A stretch of DNA of 64,000 nucleotides from CAIXZV01 sp963697365 (GTDB lineage: Bacteria > Chloroflexota > Limnocylindria > Limnocylindrales > CSP1-4): contig CAVONT010000017.1 of the NCBI GenBank assembly GCA_963697365.1, forward strand, positions 186,001 to 250,000, written 5' to 3'. How positions within the stretch are numbered: the stretch's first letter is position 1; each line of letters starts with the position of its first letter. Both the position numbers and the translations under genes were made by a program. Below the pieces are notes generated by a model that was not told the DNA's origin, made no database searches, and saw only the letters and a program-made list of their open reading frames with translations. This document shows, piece by piece, positions 16,562 to 25,125 of this stretch.

Positions 16562-16746
16562 TGGAGTCCTGGGATTGCGGTTGCATGGGCTGGGGGCCGG
16601 AGATCGTTGCGGCGGAAATCATGCCGCATGTCGTCAAGTCGCGATTGGGTCTCGCCACGCGGCGGGGTCTGGTGCGAGGTGCCTCGCGACACCGCCCACG
16701 CCAACGTCCGCGCGCTGGCCGAATGCACCGGTCCGCGCGATGATCC

Positions 16747-16755
16747 TGCTATGAT
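16747..16755 (+). promoter_or_regulatory. Extended -10 promoter of tRNA-Ser(GCT)
   Basis: TG-C-TATGAT ends 14 nt before the tRNA. The two other tRNA-Ser genes in the window have the same TGC-TATnnT arrangement, suggesting a shared extended -10 type with no clear -35. Confidence 0.45.
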
Positions 16756-16769
16756 CCCGGGCGCTGCAC

Positions 16770-16861
<92 letters not shown>

Positions 16862-16871
16862 GTCACATCGT

Positions 16872-16947
16872 GCGCCCGTAGCTCAGTGGATAGAGCGTTA
16901 GGTTGCGGACCTAAAGGTCGTGAGTTCGAGTCTCGCCGGGCGCGCCA
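16872..16947 (+). tRNA. tRNA-Arg (GCG)
   Basis: A 76-nt tRNA with acceptor GCGCCCG/CGGGCGC, A20 in the D loop (an arginine identity element) and anticodon stem TTAGG/CCTAA around the loop TTGCGGA, so the anticodon is GCG. The body closely resembles the usual bacterial tRNA-Arg(ACG), which needs A34-to-inosine editing by TadA. Here G34 makes that editing unnecessary. See the TadA-like gene at 27452, which lacks the catalytic Glu. Confidence 0.95.
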
Positions 16948-16962
16948 CCCCCTGAAACACCG

Positions 16963-16992
16963 AACGACCCCGGAGTGATCTCCGGGGTCGTT
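16963..16992. terminator. Strong hairpin between tRNA-Arg and the META lipoprotein gene
   Basis: Perfect 13-bp inverted repeat AACGACCCCGGAG/CTCCGGGGTCGTT with a 4-nt loop (TGAT). The two flanking transcription units converge here, so it can serve both. There is no long T run, as is common in high-GC genomes. Confidence 0.6.
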
Positions 16993-17031
16993 CCATGTCG
17001 CGCGTGTGGTGCCGGGCGGACCTGCCGGCGG

Positions 17032-17862
17032 TTACTCGGCGGCGTACGTCGCCTGCATGGCGCCCGCGTCGTCGCGGAAGGTGAGCACGCCGTTGGCGAG
17101 CTCCCAGGTGGTGGTGTTGCCCAGGGCCACCAGGTACGCCTGCTCCTGCGCGTTGAGCTCGTCCGACTCGCAGGCCATCTTGGTGGACATCATCGGCCCG
17201 AAGGTGATCTTGGCGCCGTCCACGGTGTAGTCGCCGTTGTACGTGTTGCAGGTGGCGTTGCCGGTGACGGTACCGTCGTCGCTCAAGGTCATCGTGATGG
17301 TGGAGCCCGCCACGAGGCTGACGACGGCCTCCTTGCCATTGTTGATGCCGGTGGCCTGCCACTCGACACCGGTGACGCCGGTCGAGCCGAGGGTGTAGCG
17401 CATCAGGGTCTTGCCGCTCTCGTCGCCCAGGGTCAGGGTGTTGACGTCGCCCTTGAGATCGATGACGAAGGCCCGGACCTTGCCCAGCGCCGCCAGGTAG
17501 GCCGTCTCGAACTTGGACTGGACGTCCGTCGCGCAGGCCATCATGGTCGATGCCGGAGGCGCAATGGTCAGCGCGTCCCCGTCCACGGTGTACGTGCTGG
17601 TGTAGCTGTTGCACGCAGCATTGCCCGAGACCTTGCCGTCGGTGCTGAAGTTGATGGTCGGGTTGAGGTCGCCGCCGATCGCGATCGATGCGTCGGGGCT
17701 GAACTCGACCAGGTTCCAGGTGCCATCGGTCAACGTGGCGGCGTCGGGGTTCACGGTCGGCGCGGGCAGGTTGGTCGCCTGCGGGGCGGCCGTGGAGCTG
17801 CAGGCGGCCACGGTGATGGCGGCGCCGACCAGGGCGGCGGCGAGGAACGGGCTCGAACGCAT
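17032..17862 (-). CDS. Lipoprotein with two META/HslJ domains
   Basis: A 276-residue secreted protein. Residues 1-21 are a lipoprotein signal peptide ending in the lipobox VAAC. Two META (HslJ-like) modules follow: GTWNLVEFSP with GNAACNSYTSTYTVDGDALTI (about 47-150), and VEWQATGINN with GNATCNTYNGDYTVDGAKITF (about 165-275). Each has the typical GNxxCNxYxxxY Cys motif and a second Cys (MMACATD, KMACESD), so each probably holds one disulfide. META proteins are linked to heat-inducible novobiocin resistance (HslJ) and to secreted proteins of unknown role. It is convergent with tRNA-Arg and divergent from the oxidase gene. Confidence 0.8.
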   Translation of the reverse strand: MRSSPFLAAALVGAAITVAACSSTAAPQATNLPAPTVNPDAATLTDGTWNLVEFSPDASIAIGGDLNPTINFSTDGKVSGNAACNSYTSTYTVDGDALTIAPPASTMMACATDVQSKFETAYLAALGKVRAFVIDLKGDVNTLTLGDESGKTLMRYTLGSTGVTGVEWQATGINNGKEAVVSLVAGSTITMTLSDDGTVTGNATCNTYNGDYTVDGAKITFGPMMSTKMACESDELNAQEQAYLVALGNTTTWELANGVLTFRDDAGAMQATYAAE

Positions 17863-18051
17863 ATCGGGGTAGACCTCTCGAATTCGGGATTGAGTGGCGT
17901 CATTCTGCCGTAAACCGGGGCGTCATGATCCACGGGCACCTTGGCGGTGTGCCCGGGCTGTGACGCCGGAACCCCGCCCGCGGTTCCGGCGGCCGTGGCA
18001 GTGGCACCGGCCGCATCCGCAACAACCGCACCCGACCGGCTGCCGCAGGCG

Positions 18052-18057
18052 TAGGCT
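18052..18057 (+). promoter_or_regulatory. -10 box (TAGGCT) of the oxidase gene, leaderless type
   Basis: TAGGCT stands exactly 7 nt before the ATG at 18065, so the mRNA would begin at or next to the start codon. No ribosome-binding site is present. Confidence 0.5.
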
Positions 18058-18064
18058 GCAGCGC

Positions 18065-19474
18065 ATGAGCGAGATTGCACAGTCCTGCTGGTGGCTCAAG
18101 GAGGCCCTCGAGCACCCGGAGTTCCGAGGCGACCCGGCGCCTGCCCTGGACCGGGACATCGAGGCCGACGTCGTGATCGTCGGCGGCGGCTACACGGGCA
18201 TGTGGTCGGCGTGGCAGCTCGTCCGGCGTCGCCCGGGAATCCGCGTGGTGATCCTCGAACGCGACGAGTGCGGCTTCGGCCCGTCCGGACGCAACGGCGG
18301 CTTCATCAATGGCTTCTACGATCACGCAGGCACGCTGCTGGAGCTGTTCGGGCGGGACGGTGCGCTTGCCGTGATCGAGGCCGGCGCCCGCACGATCGAC
18401 GAGCTCGAGGCGTGGATGTCGGACCAGGGCGTCGATGCCTGGTTCCGCCGTGACGGCTACATCGGCGTCGCCTCCGCGCCCCGCCAGGCCGGTGGCTGGG
18501 ATGAGCCGGTGGAGACCGCTCGCGAGCTGGGGATCGGCGGGCACTACCGGGTGCTGTCCCGCTCGGAGCTCGCCGCCTACTGCGCATCGCCGGTCTTCGA
18601 GGGAGGCCACCACGTCGATGACGGCGGCACCGTCCAGCCCGCGCGCCTCGCCCGCGGCCTGCGGCGCGTGATCATGGAGGCCGGCGTCCAGGTCCACGAG
18701 CACTCCCCGGTGGCCCGGCTCGCACCCGGCGACCCCGTTGTCGCGACGACGGCCCGTGGCTCCGTGCGGGCACCCCAGGCCATCCTGGCGATCAACGCCT
18801 GGGCGGCCGCGACAAAGCGGTTCGGGAGCCGGATCGTCGCCCGCGGCTCGTACATGGCCATCACCGCGCCCGCCCCGGAGCGCCTCGCGGAGATCAACTG
18901 GACGACGGGGGTCTCCATCTACGACTACCGTGCCGCCCTGCGCTACCTCCGCACCACGCCGGACGGGCGGATCGCGATGGGTGTCGGCGGCGAGCGAGGC
19001 ATGTTCTCGGGCAAGGTCGGCACCGCGTTCGACTACGACGAGGCCGGGACGCAGCATGCGATCGACGCGATCCACCGCTTCTTCCCGGGCTTCCGCGACG
19101 TGCCCATCGAGGCGCGCTGGGGCGGGCCGATCGACGTGGCCGCACCCCACCAGCCCTTCGCCGGCTCATTCGGAGGCGGACGCGTCCACTATGCGCTCGG
19201 CTACACCGGCAACGGCGTCGGACCCAGCCACCTCATGGGCAAGGTCCTGGCGGCACTGGCGACGGGCGAGGAGACCGAGGACACGCGGCTCCCCCTGGTG
19301 GACATGGAGCCCAAGCGGTTCCCGGTGGAGCCGTTCCGCAGCGTCGGTGCCGCGATCGTGAACGCCGCAACCGTGCGCCGCGACGACGCGCTTGACGCCC
19401 GCGGCTCAGTGGACCCCGTGACCGACCAGCTCGCGAGGCTGCCCCGGCGGATGGGGTACCACCTCGGCCCGTAG
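18065..19474 (+). CDS. FAD-dependent oxidoreductase (DAO family, PuuB-like)
   Basis: A 469-residue flavoenzyme. The FAD-binding Rossmann motif is VVIVGGGYTGMWSAWQL (about residues 37-53), followed by LERDECGFGPSGRNGGFING, a hallmark of the glycine/D-amino-acid oxidase family that includes gamma-glutamylputrescine oxidase. The C-terminal FAD motif is HYALGYTGNGVGPSHLMGK. The N-terminal CWWLKEAL pattern is also typical of PuuB/OrdL proteins. It probably oxidises an amine or amino acid, but no catabolic neighbours help choose a substrate. The ATG at 18065 is supported by a TAGGCT box 7 nt upstream; the open frame further upstream is Pro/Arg-rich shadow sequence. Confidence 0.85.
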   Translation: MSEIAQSCWWLKEALEHPEFRGDPAPALDRDIEADVVIVGGGYTGMWSAWQLVRRRPGIRVVILERDECGFGPSGRNGGFINGFYDHAGTLLELFGRDGALAVIEAGARTIDELEAWMSDQGVDAWFRRDGYIGVASAPRQAGGWDEPVETARELGIGGHYRVLSRSELAAYCASPVFEGGHHVDDGGTVQPARLARGLRRVIMEAGVQVHEHSPVARLAPGDPVVATTARGSVRAPQAILAINAWAAATKRFGSRIVARGSYMAITAPAPERLAEINWTTGVSIYDYRAALRYLRTTPDGRIAMGVGGERGMFSGKVGTAFDYDEAGTQHAIDAIHRFFPGFRDVPIEARWGGPIDVAAPHQPFAGSFGGGRVHYALGYTGNGVGPSHLMGKVLAALATGEETEDTRLPLVDMEPKRFPVEPFRSVGAAIVNAATVRRDDALDARGSVDPVTDQLARLPRRMGYHLGP

Positions 19475-19501
19475 GGCGCCCGGGAGCCCCCTCGCCGCGG
19501 C

Positions 19502-20443
19502 TCAGGCCGTCCGGCCCAGGATCTCCGTCAGCATCCGCACGAACTTGGGCTCGTCGGCGTCCATCGCGAAGTGCACGTTCGCCGGCCGCCGGCTCCGGAA
19601 CCGGAAGTCGCACACCGTGCGGCCCACCGACAGCTCGCCGCCCGTCTCCACGTCCACCGGGATGAAGTGCGTCTCGAGGATGGAAGGGTCGATCACCGCG
19701 CACACGGCAAGCGCGTCGTGGACGGGCGCAGCCCCCGCGCGGTGCATCGGCTGGGTGGCGTCGTACCCCTCGATCCGCTTGAGGATGAAGCGCGCCGCGG
19801 CCTCGCCGGCCGGCGTGCCCAGGGCTCGCAGCGCGTGCGCATCCTCGGTCGAGACGAGCGCCCGGTGGGTGGCATCGAGTGGCACCATGCGGATCGGCCG
19901 GCCGCAGTTGACGACGATCCGCGCCGCCTCCGGGTCGAGCCAGATGTTGAACTCGGCGGACGCCGTCGAGTTCCCGTGGTCGTGCGCCCCGCCCATGATC
20001 ACGATCTCGGGGATCCGCTCCAGGATCCGGGGCTCCTTCTGGATCGCCGTCGCGATGTTGGTGAGCGGCCCCACGGGCACCAGCGTGATGTCGCCGTCCG
20101 ACGCGAGATAGGTGTCGATCAGCCAGTCCACGGCGTGCTGGTCCTGTGCCTCGATCGTCGCCTCGGGCAGGTCCAGCCTGTCACCGTGGATGCGGGTCGC
20201 CGGGTTCAGCTGCGTCATCTGCGGCCGGGCGAGCGGCTTCGACATGCCGCGGAACACGGGCACGTCCGGCATCTCGATCCACTGCAGGACGCGCAGCGTG
20301 TTGTCCACGCACGAGTCGAGGACGGTGTTGCCGTTCACGACCGTGGCGCCGACGAGATCGATGTCGGGCGAGAGGGCGGCGGTCATGAGCGCGACTGCGT
20401 CGTCGGTGCCGGTGTCGACGTCGAGGATGATCTTGGTGGCCAT
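19502..20443 (-). CDS. Inosine/uridine-preferring nucleoside hydrolase
   Basis: A 313-residue nucleoside hydrolase that splits nucleosides into base and ribose. The calcium-binding aspartate cluster DVDTGTDDAVALM at the N-terminus is diagnostic, followed by VGATVVNGNT, VPVGPLTNIATAI, IVIMGGAHDHGN, SAEFNIWLDPEAA and HDALAVCAVIDP. Ends normally. It is 29 bp downstream of the transferase gene on the same strand, so it may be co-transcribed with the polymer cassette. A link (for example ribose supply for ribitol) would be speculation. Confidence 0.92.
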   Translation of the reverse strand: MATKIILDVDTGTDDAVALMTAALSPDIDLVGATVVNGNTVLDSCVDNTLRVLQWIEMPDVPVFRGMSKPLARPQMTQLNPATRIHGDRLDLPEATIEAQDQHAVDWLIDTYLASDGDITLVPVGPLTNIATAIQKEPRILERIPEIVIMGGAHDHGNSTASAEFNIWLDPEAARIVVNCGRPIRMVPLDATHRALVSTEDAHALRALGTPAGEAAARFILKRIEGYDATQPMHRAGAAPVHDALAVCAVIDPSILETHFIPVDVETGGELSVGRTVCDFRFRSRRPANVHFAMDADEPKFVRMLTEILGRTA

Positions 20444-20472
20444 GGCGCTGAGTGTGCCCGATGCCGGCCCGT

Positions 20473-21598
20473 TCAGGCTGGCAGGAAACGCTCCACGAAC
20501 CGCTCGGACGCGTGCCCGTCGCAGCCACCAAGGTGGCGGGCGAGGAACACGTCGTAGGCGGCCTCGTCCACGTGGGCCGTCGCGAGCGCGGCGGCGACAC
20601 CGGCCGTGTCCGTGACCAGCGTGCCGACCATGTCCGTGCGCATGTCGAGGTACAGACCCGGATCGCGCTCGTAGCTCTCGAGGTCCCCGACCAGCAGCAC
20701 GATCGGCCGGCGCAGCAGGGCGAACTCGAACACCGACGAGGAGTAGTCCGTGACCAGGACGTCCGCCGCGGCCAGCAAGTCGTTGATGTCGTCCGACGGC
20801 GCCGCCACCACGTCGTAGCCCTCGGTGCGCACCCAGCGAGGCTCGAGGTTCGGGTGGGACTTGAGCACGAGGATGGCCTCCGGCTCCAGCGTCGCCCGCA
20901 ACGCGACCGCGTCGAGCTGGCCGTCGCCGCGCTTGGCGGCGCCACGCCCTCGGAAGGTTGGGGCATGCAGGATGACGCGGCGTCCGGCCAGCTCCGGATA
21001 GGCCGCGAGCGCACGACCCCGGGCCGCCTCCACGGCATCCGGATCGAAGAACGCGTCGGTCCGCGGCGTGCCCAGGGGCAGCACCCGGCCAGCCGGTGTC
21101 CGCAACGCCGCCGACCACGGTTCGCACGACGCCTCGCCACTGCAGACCACGTAGTCGTAGTACCGGTGGAGGAACGTCCGCTCCGGCTCCTCGAGCGGTG
21201 TGATCGTGTCCACGCCGAACCGCTTGAGCGCGCCGGCCGCATGCCAGACCTGCACGACCGTGGTGCCGGCGCGGTGTGGTGCCACGTGGACCGGCAGCCA
21301 GGCGTTGTCGACCACGATCAGCCCGGCCGTCCGGACGTGGTACATGCCCCGGACCAGCCGGAGCATGTAGCCGATCTTGGCCGCGAGCCCATAGCCGTAG
21401 GGCTCGAGGAGCAGGACGACATCGGCGTTCGGGCGGAGGCGGCGGATCGCGTCGTGGATGCCCTTGAGGTTGCCCTCGAGCAGCTGCGAGCCGGGCGGTG
21501 GCAAGCACGACGCGGTTCCGCCGGATCGGAAGGAGGCCGAACAGTGCGCCGACGACCCGCAGCAGCAGCGCGGACAGGCGGTACTCGAGCGGTGTCAC
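20473..21598 (-). CDS. CDP-glycerol/ribitol phosphotransferase (TagF/TarL-like), apparent frameshift near 21488-21503
   Basis: About 375 residues of the Glyphos_transf family, which transfers polyol-phosphate from CDP-glycerol or CDP-ribitol onto a growing polymer. Signatures: VVQVWHAAGALKRFG, VILHAPTFRGRG, ILVLKSHPNLEP and VLVTDYSSSVFEFALLRRPI. The first 33 codons from the GTG at 21598 (VTPLEYRLSALLLRVVGAL onwards) are one frame off the rest. Removing one base near RNRVVLATAR joins them into the usual start of the family (LEGNLKGIHDAIRRL). It lies 13 bp downstream of the fused cytidylyltransferase-SDR gene in the same direction. Confidence 0.8.
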
Positions 21599-21611
21599 GG
21601 GCGGAAGGGGC

Positions 21612-22988
21612 TCACCCCGTGGCGAGGTCGCTGCGCTTGACGTCCACGACCTGGCCCGTCAGGTCCGAGCGGATCAGGCGCAGCGTCGCCAGGGCGACCT
21701 CGTCGGCGCCGAGCATGCCGTCGCGGTTCTCGTCGGGGAAGGCCGCCCGCCGCAGGGGGGTGTCCGTGCGTTCCGGGCTCATGGCATTGACGCGGATGCC
21801 ATCGTCCGCCCATTCGTCGGCCAGGCCCTGCGTCATGTTGACGACCGCTGCCTTGGAGGCGGAGTAGGGGACGTAGCTCGGCCGTCCGCGGGTGAACGAG
21901 CTCGACGTGAACAGGGTGAGCGAGCCCCGGCTCTGCGCGAGGTACGGGTGCGCTGCCCGGGCCACGTTGAGGCTGCCGGTGAGGTTGATGTCCACGACCT
22001 CGGCAACGGTCGCGACATCCATCGTCGCCAGCGGCCCGATGCGCAGGACCCCCGCCGTGCACACCACGTGGTCGATACCACCGAGGATCGCTGCGGCTGC
22101 CGCCATCCGCTCGGCCACCGACGCCGGGTCCCGGACGTCGAGGCCGGTGGACATGCCATCCACCACCGCCTCTGCCCCGAGCAGGCGGGCCTGTTCAGCG
22201 ATCGCTCCACCGATGCCCCGTGTGCCACCCGCCACGTACAGGCGTGCGCCCGCCAGGGACGCGGTCGGGCTCGGCTCCGCGCCCGGAACCAGCACGCTCA
22301 TCTGGAGCATCCGATCGGCCATGACCATGTCGATGCGGGTCGTGATCTTGAGGTTGATCTCGTCGCCCGCCACACCGAGCATTCGCGCCCCCGGCACGTA
22401 GCGCAGAACGAGGCTGCAGTCGTCGGTCGCGGTGAGGTCGCCGGCCCGCTCGGCTGCCGCGTAGGCCTCCTTGAGCACGCCCACGCGGAACGTCTGGGGC
22501 GTCTGGCCGCGGCGGTACCGGCTCCGGTCGGGAATCTCGACGACATCCTCGCCGTCCACGATGACGAGGGTGTCGGCGCTCGGGATCACCGTGTCGGTCG
22601 CGTCGGCACGGCCCGAGATGATCGGCTCCACGGAGCGCTGGATCACCTCGAGCGGCAGGAGCGGCCGGACGGCATCGTGGACCAGCACGATGTCGTCATC
22701 GTCAGCCTCGAGGGCGGCGATGCCGTTGCGCGTGCTCTCGTTGCGGGTGGCCCCGCCGGCCACCACCCGGATCTCGACGCCCAGGTCGACCTCCCCGAGC
22801 AGGCGGATCGTCTCCTCCAGCCAGCGGGGGTGCGAGACCACGACGACACGGCTGAGCTTGGCGGCGCTGAAGCGGCGGAGGGTGCGCAGCAGGATCGGAT
22901 CGCCGGCCAGGCGGACGAACTGCTTCGGCATCTCGCCGCCGAAGCGGTTGCCGTCGCCGCCGGCGAGGACGATGGCGTGGATCTGCAT
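21612..22988 (-). CDS. Bifunctional cytidylyltransferase / short-chain reductase (Bcs1/Acs1-like CDP-ribitol synthase)
   Basis: A 458-residue fusion. Residues 1-230 are an IspD/TarI-type cytidylyltransferase: VLAGGDGNRFGGEMPKQFV (CTP loop), VHDAVRPLLPLEV and QTPQTFRVGVLKEAY. From about 245 on is an SDR domain with GGTRGIGGAI (cofactor loop), the catalytic YSASK motif in PYSASKAAVVN and INLTGSLNVA. Haemophilus Bcs1/Acs1 has this same order and makes CDP-ribitol from ribulose-5-phosphate by reduction and cytidylylation, which is the likeliest role here. Two polyol-phosphate transferases flank it. An erythritol or glycerol version cannot be excluded. AGGAG lies 11 nt before the ATG at 22988. Confidence 0.8.
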   Translation of the reverse strand: MQIHAIVLAGGDGNRFGGEMPKQFVRLAGDPILLRTLRRFSAAKLSRVVVVSHPRWLEETIRLLGEVDLGVEIRVVAGGATRNESTRNGIAALEADDDDIVLVHDAVRPLLPLEVIQRSVEPIISGRADATDTVIPSADTLVIVDGEDVVEIPDRSRYRRGQTPQTFRVGVLKEAYAAAERAGDLTATDDCSLVLRYVPGARMLGVAGDEINLKITTRIDMVMADRMLQMSVLVPGAEPSPTASLAGARLYVAGGTRGIGGAIAEQARLLGAEAVVDGMSTGLDVRDPASVAERMAAAAAILGGIDHVVCTAGVLRIGPLATMDVATVAEVVDINLTGSLNVARAAHPYLAQSRGSLTLFTSSSFTRGRPSYVPYSASKAAVVNMTQGLADEWADDGIRVNAMSPERTDTPLRRAAFPDENRDGMLGADEVALATLRLIRSDLTGQVVDVKRSDLATG

Positions 22989-23074
22989 GCGGGCGGAGCT
23001 CCTGTGGCGCGGAGGTCACTGGCGGTGCCCGAAGGGTAGCCCGGCCAGCGGGGGCCGTGCTCCGACGCTGCCGG

Positions 23075-23080
23075 TATCAT
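23075..23080 (+). promoter_or_regulatory. -10 box (TATCAT) of the second transferase gene, leaderless type
   Basis: TATCAT lies exactly 7 nt before ATG 23088. This marks 23088 as the start even though the frame then meets a TGA at codon 8. Confidence 0.45.
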
Positions 23081-23087
23081 GCCGCCG

Positions 23088-24326
23088 ATGCATCGACCCC
23101 TGCTGCGGTGACGCTGGCGCCGCCTCGCCCGCACCCTCCTCTCACGTGTCGGGTTCGCGGCCGGGCGCCTGCGCCCCGTACGCGCGACGGTCGTCTTCGC
23201 GACCTCCCATAGCCCCCGCCTCACCGGCAATCTCGCGTGCATCCGTGACGAGCTGCAGCGCACGCACCCGGAGGTCCGGATCGCCGAGGTCACCCTCACG
23301 GGGACGGGCGTCCTCCGCATCCTCGCGCCGCTGTGGGCCTCGGTACGCAGCGGCTACCTCCTGGCGAGTGCGCGCGTCGTGCTCGTGGATGACTACTTCT
23401 TCCCGATGTACGTGATCTCGCCGCGCGAGGGAACCCTGCGGGTCCAGGTCTGGCATGCGGCCGGGGCGTTCAAGAAGTTCGGCTACAGCGTCCTGGACAA
23501 GACCTTCGGCGCCGACGACGACCTCGTGAAGAAGGTCGCCATCCACTCCAACTACAGCATCGCGATGGTCTCGTCCATGAGCGTTGCGCCGCACTACGCG
23601 GAGGCGTTCAACGCGCCACCCGAGATCTTCTGCTCGGCGGTCGGCATGGCGCGAACGGACGTGTTCGAGGACCCCGGGCGCCGGGCGGCCGCCGAGGCGC
23701 GCGCGCGCGCCGCCTTCCCGCAGGTGGCAGGGAGGAAGGTGATCCTCTACGCACCCACGTTCCGTGGCGAGACCGTCGGGGTTGCGCGATACGGGAACCT
23801 GCTCGAACTCGAGGAGATGCACCGGGTGCTGGGCGACGGCTACCTCGTGCTGCTCAAGCTGCACCCGTTCGTGCGCGAGGGACTCGCCATCCCGCCCCAG
23901 CTCGCGGACTTCGCGCTCGACGCCTGCGCCTATCCGGATGTCAACGAGCTCATGCTCGTCTCGGACGTGCTGGTCACCGACTACTCGAGTGTCATCTACG
24001 AGTTCGCGCTCCTCGGCCGCCCGATCCTCTTCCTGACCCCCGACGAGGACGCCTACGACAGCGAGCGGGGCTTCTACTTCGACTTCCGGCGTCAAGCGCC
24101 CGGCCCCATCTTCGAGGACACGGTCGGTCTCGCGGCCGCCATCCGCGACGCCGGGTGGGACCTCGACGTGGTGCGCGCCTTCGCGAAGGCCAGCTTCGAC
24201 GCAGCCGATGGCCGGGCGACCGAGCGCATGATCACGGACGTCATCCTGCCCGCCCTGCGTGGTGACAAGGTGACCGCCGCCGGGCTCCAGGCCCGTCTCG
24301 CACTGCGGGCAGGCGAGCGCGCCTAG
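23088..24326 (+). CDS. CDP-glycerol/ribitol phosphotransferase (TagF/TarL-like), in-frame TGA at 23109
   Basis: About 412 residues of the Glyphos_transf family, divergent from the Bcs1-like gene. Motifs: TVVFATSHSPRLTGNL, VQVWHAAGAFKKFG, VILYAPTFRGET, LVLLKLHPFV, VLVTDYSSVIYEFALLGRPI and GFYFDFRRQAPGP. The frame is open and family-like from 23112 onwards, but no ATG, GTG or TTG occurs in it until 23379, in the middle of the domain. The upstream ATG (23088, with TATCAT 7 nt before it) gives MHRPLLR then TGA (23109-23111), then RWRRLARTLLSRVGF. The TGA may be a base error (TGG would restore the frame), a nonsense mutation, or a sign that a non-standard start is used. Confidence 0.72.
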
Positions 24327-24350
24327 CCGGCTGGTTCGGTGCCCGCCGCG

Positions 24351-25031
24351 TCAGGCCTCGGGCGACCCCGCTGTCCCTTGGGCGCGCCGCAGTCTCCACC
24401 CGACCCACGCGCACATCGCGGCCCCGACGGCCACCCAGGCCAACAGCAGGCCGCCGAGGGCGATGCCGCCGATGACGAGGTCGACCAGCTCGTCGATCCG
24501 GTCGAAATCCGCCACGGCGGTGGAGAGCTCCTGCACCTGGGACTTCAGCTCGCGCACCTGCGCGGTCATGGCCGTCACGTCGCCCGCGTTCGTGTCCAGG
24601 TTCTGCGCGAGGGAGCCGGCCTGCTCGTCGAAGGCCGCGATGCGGAGCGCCAGGGCTCCGATGCGATCCGACGCACCCGCGAACGGCTTGCTGCCCAGGA
24701 TCGAGATGTCGAGCGCGGATGCGAGGGCGCCCGCGGCGGTCGCCGTGTCCTGCAGGACGAGCTGCGCCTCGGCGACCGCCTCGGCCGACGTCGCCAGGGT
24801 GGCACCGGCATTCTCGGTCGTCATCGCCAGCGACTCCATGGACACGGTCAGGCGTGTCAGGGCGGCGGCGATACGCTGCTGGTCGGCGACGAGCCGCTCG
24901 TCGAGATTGCGGGCGGCCACCGCCCCGCCGATCAGGCCCGCGGCGATCAGGCCCGCCAGCAGCACACCCGTGAGGCCGAAGGCAAGGAGCCCTGCTCCCA
25001 GCTTGCGTCGATCGAATCCAAGTGCATCCAT
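24351..25031 (-). CDS. Membrane protein with extracytoplasmic coiled coil, unknown function
   Basis: A 226-residue protein with a basic N-terminus (GFDRRKLGAG), a membrane helix (about 14-38), a long heptad-rich helical region (about 45-185, e.g. VADQQRIAAALTRLTVSMES) and a second membrane helix (about 186-212) before a basic tail. The layout recalls chemoreceptor-like or apolipoprotein-like helical hairpins, but no known domain is recognised. TACGAT stands 7 nt before the ATG at 25031, which decides for this start over the ATG at 25040. It is convergent with the transferase gene, which ends 24 bp away. Confidence 0.65.
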   Translation of the reverse strand: MDALGFDRRKLGAGLLAFGLTGVLLAGLIAAGLIGGAVAARNLDERLVADQQRIAAALTRLTVSMESLAMTTENAGATLATSAEAVAEAQLVLQDTATAAGALASALDISILGSKPFAGASDRIGALALRIAAFDEQAGSLAQNLDTNAGDVTAMTAQVRELKSQVQELSTAVADFDRIDELVDLVIGGIALGGLLLAWVAVGAAMCAWVGWRLRRAQGTAGSPEA

Positions 25032-25038
25032 GCCGCGC

Positions 25039-25044
25039 ATCGTA
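25039..25044 (-). promoter_or_regulatory. -10 box (TACGAT) of the coiled-coil membrane protein gene, leaderless type
   Basis: On the minus strand TACGAT is followed by 7 nt and then the ATG at 25031. Same arrangement as at several other genes in the window. Confidence 0.45.
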
Positions 25045-25125
25045 CGGCCCCCGGATCTCACCGGAACGGCCGATACGCAGGCGCCGCCGGTCGGTACCCT
25101 CAGGTCCACTGCGAAGGAGGCATGT

